A program made the translations under genes and the position numbers. Below are positions 55,701 through 64,000 of a stretch of 64,000 nt of DNA, one piece after another (position 1 is the first letter of the stretch; the number at the start of each line of letters is the position of its first letter). The stretch comes from Calliopum simillimum (Eukaryota; Arthropoda; Insecta; Diptera; Lauxaniidae), in NCBI GenBank assembly GCA_951812925.1, contig OX638372.1, positions 45,382,245-45,446,244 on the forward strand, in the 5' to 3' direction. The notes beneath the pieces are model-generated. The model did not search any database. It was given only the letters and a program-made list of their open reading frames with translations, and was not told where the DNA came from.

Positions 55701-57032
55701 GATCTCTTGTGCAGGTCTCTAGTACGTACACATGAAGCTGTTAAGTGAGAAAAGGATCATCACATATTCAAAGAATCATGAAGATTCAATTAAATGGCCA
55801 ACATTTTTAAGACTAAAATTTTCGGAACAATATTTCAACATTTTCAATAGATATTTTTTGCTTACATTCCAAGAAAAAAAAAAGGAAAATCTAATTTATT
55901 ATGAAAAAGCTAATTAAGCACTCCTTTAAGGAGTGTGTGGCAGTGAAAAATGCGCTTTTAATGCGGTTACCATAATTTAGAACTCACTAGCGGCTGCACA
56001 TGACACGCAACAATTTGAACAAAGTATTTTTACATCAAATTAAACACAAACACAAACATGCAATGCAATGCAATTATTAACACACACACACACACACGCA
56101 TACAAACGCACTTATGAATGGCACACTCGAACATAAGTTAAAACTTCACTAAACGCCTCAGAAGTGTGGCATAAAGACGAGCGAAAATTACCACAAAAGT
56201 TGCACTTAATACATACAGGGTGTTGCACTTGAAAATGCAGCTGCTACGTCTTTTCTTCTTCTTCTTCTTCTTTTTCTATCCTTTAACAATCGTACATACG
56301 TATTTTGTGGCATTCATGTGTAGCGTAATGCTTTTCTTCTTCTTGTTTTCTGCTGCCACTTTTCTTATGGCTTGAAATGAAAATGGAAAATGGTAGTTCC
56401 TGAACCCTAATTGCACATTTGTTAGCATTGTTGGCATAACGCAAAATGGCAAATATGTCAGCGACAGAAGACATAACTTTAAGCCGCATGTTGTATGATT
56501 GTATGTGTGTGTGTATGTAGAAGCAATGGTAGTAGTAGTAGCTGGAGCACTAGAAGTCGAAGTGAAGAAGTAAATCGCAATGGAAACACTGGTTAAAGGC
56601 AGCGCCAAAGGGAAAAATGCCACAGATTCCGTTTATTTGTTTGTTTTAACAAGTGCTAAGTGTATGAATGTGCTTTACAGTATTAAGCGTTGTGTAGAAT
56701 AGAGTGTACCTTATAAACGTTTTACGTTTGGTATTTGCTTTTAGTATGAAAGACAGTTTACTTCGGTAAAAAGAAAAATTATCTTTTTTGTTTACTTTAT
56801 CTTTTTTTTTTAGAATACTGCAATTACAAAACTTTAAAAGTTTTAAAGTCTTTAATTTTCTCTCTCTTTTTTAATAAGGTTTCTTTAACTGAACAGGCCA
56901 CAAACATATGTAAGCGGTATCTCCCCCTTTTTCTAGGAGATATTATTTGGCAAGTGCCTTTTACATACGATAGATTTTTCTTATCAGGCTATCTTTTATA
57001 GCCTGGTAAGATCTCTATTAAAGTCTGCGTCG
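55701..57032. other. Intergenic stretch with microsatellites
   Basis: CA repeats (56082..56100), CTT repeats (56253..56275), GT repeats (56503..56516) and GTAGTA (56528..56541). No exon supported. Confidence 0.45.
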
Positions 57033-57872
57033 CACAGTGTGAGACTTTGCCAATCTAGGACGTCAAAATGAAATAAAAAAACAATGTGCTTGAAAATCTA
57101 CCATATTTTTTAATTTGTTAGAAAAGACCCCAATTGTTAAGAAAATAAGCATAAAAGAGAATAAAAAAATGTCATTGGCATGATAACAGCTATCAAATGC
57201 GAACAGTATACAAAAACAAATTTTCAAGCTTGCTTCGAAAACAAAACTGTGAGCTATCAAATTGTGCGCTTTCGTTTTTTAGCAAAAAGTTTTTTGCATT
57301 AAAGGTCAATTCTTTCACTAAAAATGTTTGCTATACACAACCCTTACATTTGCACTTAAGTATTTTAATCAAATTATTTTATTATTAGCTTAAAAGTAAG
57401 ACAAATTTCAAAAATCTTGAATCTTTCATAGACTATATCTAACAAGTTGGGCGTAGAAAGGCTATGACAAAGCATGCAGAATGAGCATACATACTCATAG
57501 AATAGACTTAAAAAATAAAATCTTGCCCATTTTTTGCCCAAAGGCTACTTTTTTTACAATGATTGAAGTGTTATAATTAACAATTGCACTGAAATCATAA
57601 AAAAAAAATTTATGTTATCTTTTTTAATCACTTCCATTTTTTGACAGTAGTATTCAGTTACCACTGAAATGATAAATACAAATTTTCAAGTTGATATCTT
57701 CATTACAAGCAATTTTTATAATTTTTTTTTTTTACAAAAAAGGCACATTTGTACGGGACCAAACCTCCGCATTGAGAATTAAAGTTAATATACAAAATTT
57801 CAACTCGATATCTTTGAAACTACGGCTGAAATTGAATTTTGACGTCCTAGATTGGCAAAATCTCACACTGTG
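57033..57872. mobile_element. Non-autonomous Transib-like element with RSS-like ends
   Basis: 840 bp. Both ends start CACAGTG, then a 23-nt spacer (57040..57062 on the left), then TCAAAATGA or TCAAAATTC. The inverted repeats extend about 37 bp (through CCAATCTAGGACGTCAAAA). CGTCG is present on both sides (57028..57032 and 57873..57877). Established knowledge: Transib transposons have CACWRTG ends, make 5-bp GC-rich duplications and share ancestry with RAG1 and its recombination signals (CACAGTG, 12/23 spacer, ACAAAAACC). The interior is AT-rich without a transposase frame, so mobilisation would need a protein from elsewhere. The 5-bp match and both heptamers are seen directly; family membership is inferred. 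Confidence 0.85.
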
Positions 57873-58056
57873 CGTCGGTTATATGGGAACCATTTTACGA
57901 GGTGTCGATTAACCGAATTGAAAATATCCAAAAATGATTTACATGATTTGCTTTGAGACGATTGTACACTTGGGAAAATATGCCTATCTATTGAGTGCGT
58001 TGCCGTCTGTTTGGCCTCAGTAGTTTATCTTATATACGAATCTTTAATAATATCAT

Positions 58057-58815
58057 GTTTGTGGAATTTCCTGAAAAAAAAAAGTTGTGCTGGGGTGTGC
58101 TCCACTTGTGTTGTGCTTCATTGTGTCGTATTGAAAAAAAAAAAAAAAAAAAAAAAAATTAAATTTTTATATGGATGTCCTTTTTTGTGAGAAGTTGGCC
58201 CTGTTTTTGTGAAATTGTGCCCGACGTGTGCTTCGATGTGCCGTATTGGAAATCAAAATCGGCCCAGTGGTAATAGATTTTATCAGGAGGTTCTTTTTTT
58301 GGTGTATGCGAAGTTAGCCCTGCTTTTGCGGAATTCACCAAAAAAAAAAAGTTGTCCCGTGGTGTGTTCAACTTGTGCTGCATTGAACCGTATTGGAAAT
58401 TAAAATCGGTCCAAGGGTATAGATTCATAGAAAAAAGACCTCCCATCAAATTTATACCATTAGGCCGTTTTTGATTTCCAATACAGCATAAGTTGAGCAC
58501 ACCCCGGCACAACTTTTTTTTTCGGGAAATTCCACAAAAGCAGGGCTAACTTCACGCTTTCATAGAAAAAGGACCTCTCCATAAAATCTACGCCATTGAT
58601 CCGATTTTGATTTCCAATACGTCACAACGCAGCACAAATCGAGCACAATTTTTTTTTTGGGAAATTCCACAAAAGCAGGACCCCCCAATAAAAAGTGATT
58701 CCTTGGACCGATTTGTTTTTCCAATACAGCACAAGTCGAGCACAAGTGGTGCACACCCCGGCACTACTTTTTTTTTCGGGAAATTCCACAAAAGCAGGGC
58801 CAACTTTACGGACAT
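58057..58815. mobile_element. Foldback element built of ~170-bp subrepeats
   Basis: Left units (from 58057 and near 58210 and 58330) contain GGAATTTCCTG/AAAAAGTTGT, GTGTGCTCCACTTGTG and GTATTGGAAATCAAAATCGG. Right units (near 58465, 58600, 58720) carry their complements, e.g. GATTTCCAATACAGCA, GAGCACACCCCGGCAC and CGGGAAATTCCACAAAAGCA. The centre is near 58430. A poly-A run at 58134..58158 lies in the left arm. Overlapping frames on both strands are shadows. Confidence 0.8.
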
Positions 58816-60780
58816 TTATTGTCCGTTGTGGATGTTAAAAGGCTTGGTTCTTTGAAGAAAACAGACTTCTTTCTCAGTGTATATTTCCTTTTCTAGTTAA
58901 ACTATTTATTATTTGAAAGGTCCACCTTTCTGTGCATAAGTGTGATTGAAATTGTGCTCGTATAGTTTTGTAAGAGTGTGCAATTTTTAACTGTGGTATA
59001 AGTGCTGCTATTTAATTTGAAATCAGTTAACGCCAAGAAATTTATGCGCATTTATTTGTAAGTGAAAATGCTGTTGTTGTTGTTGTCGTTGCTGTTTTTG
59101 AATTAATTTTATGAGCTTATTATGTTAAGTAATGTGTGTTTTAAGTAAAGTAAATGGGAGGTATTTCAACGGAAACGGAAATGTTCAACGAATTGTGAGT
59201 GTGTGTAGTGAAGGTGAAAGCGGAAATAGCGAAAAATGCGTGTTTCTGAATGTCTTAGTTATATTGCTTTATGCATTTAATGAAGAGCAAAATGATTGCT
59301 TTTGTACAGGGTGCTCTAATAAAAGTTATTTTGTATTGAACAAAATCTCAAAACACGAACTCAACTTTCGGAGCTTTCGCGATGGTTCGTACTACTTATA
59401 TAACAAGAATCGTTTGAGTTTCTGATTTTTTCACCAAGGAATGTGCCACCATTCTTACACCCCGTCTACAGACGTTTTATATGAGCGACCCAAATTTAAA
59501 AACATTAGAGTGATAAAAGCTATGAATATATTTAAAAACTTTCCAAATAAAAGTATATCACATTGTTTCCTAAGGGAACGTGTATCTCAAAGCCAATAAT
59601 GTACATAAAATAAATGATAACATCCAATATTCTGTATCACATCAATAATTTATTCATAACTTAGATATACGTACATATGATTATTTATTATGTTAATATT
59701 TTTGCAAATCCTTGACGGTAAAAAGTGTGTCCTTTGCCACACATCTACTTAAAATATAAATGTTGCAGCAAATAACACTAATACAAACTTACAAAAATAA
59801 ACATTTATTAGAAAAATGCTAAATTGGCCCTACATAAAAAAGTTGATCTCTGAAATTGTTAGTACTAAAATGTTGCTTAAAGGACACACAATTTGTTGCT
59901 GTCACATTTCACATGAATTTGTATTCTCATTTTGTTCCTTGCTGTTGCTATTGACACATTGTTGTTCGATTCATCTTGAAAAGAGGGGTGCATAATAATT
60001 TTATTGTTTCATACAGTTTCAGCAGCGCAACAATACCCAGTTGTTACTAAGTATCTGCACTTTTTTCAGCTTTAGGTAAACGTTAGCAAGACCAAGACCA
60101 TAGCATCACTAGACAATTCTGTGGAAATCATATCTAAAAAAAATAACAAAAAAAATTAAAACTTTTTCAGTTTAAAGCTCGGTCCAACTGGGTCTTAACT
60201 ATAAATGCTAATGTATTGTATTTTTGTTTTGCATTTGGTAATAAGTATCCTCAACATTTCATTGACCTGTTTTATTTAATGCTGATAGTCAGTGTATCAA
60301 GATTTAAGGACTTTCTTTTAAACAATAGAATGAAATAATTTTGGATTATTTTCTCTGAATAGCTATGGGTTTTTTTCTTTTAAATGTATGTACCATATAT
60401 TGCTGTATTGGACATTTTTTCAGCGGATGGCATTTTTTCCGGTGACCGAATTTTTTAATATTTCGAGCGATTTCGTGGATATTTCAAATTAGAGTTTGTT
60501 CTGGATAACACCTGATAGCATGTCTTCAAATGCAAAAAATCATACAAATCGGATAAGCCGATGAAGCCGAAGGTATTTCGAAATAAAATGTATCCTACTT
60601 TAAACCTTGCCATGCAAAATATTTACAAAGGAAAGAAAAAATCATGCAAACCGGACGAATGGTTCTCGAGTTATGGCGACACAGCTAGACAGACAGACAG
60701 ACAGAGAGATAGACAGAGAGACAGACGTTTTTTTTTATATATTGTAGTAGTATGACTTATGTAACATCCTACAACTAATA
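58816..60780. other. Intergenic stretch
   Basis: No exon supported. TTG repeats at 59070..59092. A 97-codon frame at 59132..59425 is unrecognised; it includes GTACAGGGTGCTCTAATAAA, which resembles one end of a Tc-type element. A GACAGACAGACAGA tract at 60688..60727 follows GAATGGTTCTCGAGTTATGG, a phrase type found in fly repeats. Confidence 0.4.
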
Positions 60781-61763
60781 AAGAATGTCCCATAATTCAC
60801 GCAAGATTTGAATTAGATGAAAAACAATATTTTTTATGATTGTTTTTCTTTTTTATTGAAACAGACAGGCAAGTTCTTAATTCCAACTTTGTTCTAAATT
60901 GGAATGGAATCAATTTTAAGTTGCTCTGCGTTTCGATACTGAACACCTCATCGGAATTACGTTTCAGTAAATCGTATCGAAAACAGTAGCAAAGTTGATT
61001 TATGGCAACAAAATTATGATTCCATTTTGTTTTTCGAAACGCAAAACACCTTAAGATTGATTCCATTCTGATTCCGATCGAAATCGGAATTGTGAACATG
61101 CTTGATAAAGTACATAACACAAAGTTTTGTATGGCACAAACGTACTCTTTTCTCGAAATTTTCCATGACCATTTTGCATAAATGTGGTTAAATTTCGTTG
61201 ACACAGCTTCAAATCTCCTCCTTAAATGATTAAATCAGATGATCTAGGAACCAATTCCGATCACCGAGAGATTACACGACCAGTAATTGAATTGTTTCAT
61301 GGGCTGTGTGGCATATTGCACCGTCTTGTTGAAACCACATGTCATCCACATTATTATCATACAATTTAGGCAGAAAGAACTCGGCTTGACTAGCCTTATT
61401 TTCGAAAAAGTATGGTTCACTGACGCCCAAAATCCATTGTGGATGCATTTGTTTTTTAAAAAACTCTTGGATGTTCTCTAAATCCCAAAAGCGTCAATTT
61501 TGACGGTCTAACGTTGATATCAAGATGAAAATGAATTTCATCGCTTAAGATGATTCCGCTCGAAACTATTAACAGTCAAACTTTCATTATTTTTGAAATA
61601 TTGTTCAACAAAAAATAAAAAACACGTTTTTCATCAACTGTTTCATTGTCCTAATTCAAAACTGTCAGCTGTCAAACTCTTTTTTTGCCTTTTTTTTGTT
61701 GGTAACTTTTTACCGCAAAAATGGCGGCAAATTCAAATCTTGCGTGAATTATGGGACAACATT
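60781..61763 (-). mobile_element. Tc/mariner-superfamily element, degraded, TA target
   Basis: The inverted ends TGTCCCATAATTCACGCAAG and complement (about 29 bp, plus an AA-rich lead-in) have TA at 60779..60780 and 61764..61765. The interior carries a minus-strand transposase relic. Confidence 0.82.
61225..61600 (-). pseudogene. IS630-Tc1-mariner transposase relic
   Basis: The minus strand reads ILSDEIHFHLDIN (first catalytic Asp in the SDEAHF-type box, near 61545), then FREHPRV, KQMHPQWILGVSEPYFFENK (normally a longer MHPQ-VTVWCG...GPYFFEN segment, here deleted), LPKLYDNNVDDMWFQQDG and AICHTAHET (second catalytic Asp in the QQDGATCHTA box, near 61320), followed by a stop. These are the hallmark boxes of insect transposases in the DD34E/DD37E range; the final Glu region is not recognisable. 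N-terminal DNA-binding domains are missing. Non-functional. Confidence 0.85.
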
Positions 61764-63369
61764 TACATCTACTGGAAATATTTGTTACTTTAAAGTAAAT
61801 GCCACGCTATGAAAGTTGCGTATACAAATATATCATTGTTAAAAATTGCATACATCTGTCATGTTTATTTGGCTGCCACGCCTTTTTGTTGCATTCATAT
61901 GCATATTGTTACCCTTGTGGCAGCAGCTGCATGAGGCTTTCGAATTTTTTCGTCTTCACAAAGTCTGAATGCAAATACATATATGTATGTATGTGAGTAT
62001 GTAAGTATATGCATTTTTTGGTGTTTGTCTACGTGACTTGGTCTTGTTCATCTTAAAGTTATTTCCTGTCTTATAATGTTTTCATTTAAAATTTCTATTT
62101 TGTGGAAAACTAGCGATGCATCTTCTTTTGTGTTGGAAATTTTTCTTTTTTGACATTTTGATGAATTTCTTGACATTAACAAGCTTATGAAACTTGTCTA
62201 AGACATACGAAACATTTTTATCAGGTTCTGTATTGTTTGAGAGTGGTGGTTAATATGCAGTTTCATAAAATGTAGGATTAAAATGAAAGCATCTTCTTCA
62301 ATTAATTTTTTACATCTTCAAATACTTTACTATATAAATTATTACACACCCGCGAAATAATTGAAAGCTCATCATCATCCATTTAAGAGATGATGGATTG
62401 TATCACTATGGGAAATCCCTATTGAATTCGGCGTGTATCACGTACAAAGCATTTAACGATATCGTACGCTGATGTTTCTCATTTCACTTGTGGTGCCTTG
62501 CCGAACATTAAACTGAAATTAACGCCAAGTATCGTGGAGCGAAACGTGGATGCCATTTATATAAACATCCGCCCAAGTTCGCTTTCGGTAGTTTCCCTTT
62601 TTTGTTTGTTTTTGCAATACAGCACACATAAATAAATAAGGAATTCAATAAGCCATGAATCGATGGTGGCGCACGTGCGTTAAGAAACCAAAAGTGTTAA
62701 GGATCATTTACGAACCATTGCACCTGTGCAGGTCAATGTAAATGAAAAAAAAAAAAAGAGCAAATGACCATTGAGCCACTAAACTAAGTTGAACTGAATC
62801 GCTAAGGTCGAAAAAGTTAAGAGGGCAGTGTTGCTATAAATCATAAAAATAAAAACGACTAATAGATCATAGTGAAAAAGTGCTTTGAATACGATGAAAT
62901 TTACTTAAGCCAGAAAAGTTTTGTTTAAAATAAATAACAACATTTTTTTTATACAGTAAATACATTTCAATAGCTCAGGCAATGTCCCACCTTAAATGGA
63001 CAATATCTTCAAAACTACAGAACTTACGAATAAATAAATTGCAGATTTAAGCGGCCAACAAGTAATGCAGAACGACTTAAAAATGATTTTCATTTAAAAT
63101 TCAGTCAGGCTGTGTTTTACGTACGTAACATACATGAGCAAAGTATATTTTCAACATATAGGTATTATTAGAAAAAACAGCCCGGTGGCGTTTTAGAGTG
63201 ACATTATCCATTATGATATTGTCACGTATTAATCATCATGAAAGTAACATGAACATATGAAATTTTCCGAAATGATTTTTTCATCGATGAATAACAACAC
63301 TGTACAACCCAAAAAAAAATTACATGGTTCTGACCACGGATTTTGGTAAAAGGAACAAAAAAAAATACA
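61764..63369. other. Intergenic stretch
   Basis: TATG microsatellite at 61980..62012. The segment 62430..62600 has balanced composition (ACGATATCGTACGCTGATG, GTGGAGCGAAACGTGGATGC) and could be conserved non-coding DNA. No exon supported. Confidence 0.4.
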
Positions 63370-64000
63370 CATTTTTCGGCGTTTTTAAAAGTTTACGTCT
63401 GAATTTTTTTAGCGGGGTCAAAGGTTCCCCCTTTTAACGCAATATTTTATTAAAATGAGCAAGGAATATTTTTGTAGGAAACTTTAACCCTCTATATCCC
63501 TATATATCATATGGATTATTTCAACCCTTTTCGTAAAAAGATACAAAAATGATGCCTAAAACGGGTGAATATGGAGTCAAAATGTATGACAGAAGTATTT
63601 GCTACAAGATTTCACTACTTTTCGCTGAACACTAAAAAGTCGAAATTTCCTCTCAAAAGCCACAAAATCGCCAAAACCAATTAAACCCTTTCACATTGCA
63701 TTATTCGTAAGATTTAAGTTTTTCTTGACTCCATATTCCCCTGTTTTATGTGCAATTTTTGTACTTTTTTAAGAAAATGTAAAAATTACCCATATCAGGG
63801 AAATATAGAGGGTTAAAGATTTCGAAATGAATTTTCCTTGTAATGTTCTACAAAAGTTTGCTAAATACATAATACAACTCTGTTGTAAGGATCGTATAGT
63901 TAAATATGTCAATTTAACACAAGAATGTGTAAAAGGGAAACTTTGACCCCCCAAAAAAAAAAAAAAAATTCAGACGTAAACTTTCAAAACGCCGAAACAC
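63370..64000. mobile_element. Palindromic (foldback) element running off the right edge
   Basis: The left arm from TTTTTCGGCGTTTT, AGTTTACGTCTGAATTTTTT and GGGGTCAAAGGTTCCC is complemented at 63935..64000. Inner pairs include TTTAACCCTCTATATCCCTA near 63485 with AATATAGAGGGTTAAAG near 63805, and ATATGGAGTCAAAA with CTCCATATTCCCC. The centre is near 63670. The outer right end lies beyond the window. Confidence 0.75.

Overview
The window is AT-rich insect DNA, most probably from a higher fly (Brachycera, perhaps a tephritid). The evidence is INE-1/DINE-1-like Helitron copies, mellifera-type mariner transposases, RTE-like and I/R1-like non-LTR retrotransposons, CAA (opa-type) and TACATA simple repeats, and a fly-like Tom40 exon. 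I saw no bacterial, phage or CRISPR features and no confident tRNA or rRNA gene.

Only one host gene is secure. The last coding exon of a TOM40 homologue (79..218, + strand) enters from the left edge with its splice acceptor, stop codon and a poly(A) signal. The remaining ~63.7 kb is intergenic or intronic and is dominated by transposable elements, most of them non-autonomous, inverted-repeat-rich and often nested.

Layout. 1-5.4 kb: Tom40 exon, a foldback element with a TTA target duplication, a 21-bp minisatellite, several MITEs and a Tc1-like transposase relic. 5.4-10.6 kb: sparse sequence with a duplicated ~140-bp block and a LINE 3' end. 10.6-12.2 kb: a truncated mariner, a ~100-bp tandem array and a foldback. 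12.4-16.0 kb: a nest in which a hAT element with an exact 8-bp target duplication splits one of two inverted copies of a 715-bp element. 17.8-20.5 kb: a TIR element carrying tandem arrays. 22.3-25 kb: a large foldback inside an unclassified element Y, followed by a DINE-1-like copy. 27.5-30.5 kb: three concentric MITEs and three copies of element A. 32.3-33.5 kb: fused relics of two LINE families. 35-39.9 kb: further TIR elements and an I/R1-like RT relic. 42.2-46.3 kb: a second DINE-1-like copy and a second, inverted Y copy containing a rearranged mariner, a palindrome and an exact 145-bp tandem duplication. 48-55.7 kb: a Tc1 deletion derivative and two RTE-like LINE relics in opposite orientation. 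57-64 kb: a Transib-like element with RAG-RSS-like ends, a subrepeat foldback, a Tc/mariner relic and a palindrome running off the right edge.

No operons or pathways can be described. What connects the features is transposition history: insertion order can be read from target duplications and interrupted copies. The most notable item is the Transib-like element at 57033..57872. Both ends have a CACAGTG heptamer, a 23-nt spacer and a CAAAA core, and the element is flanked by a CGTCG duplication.
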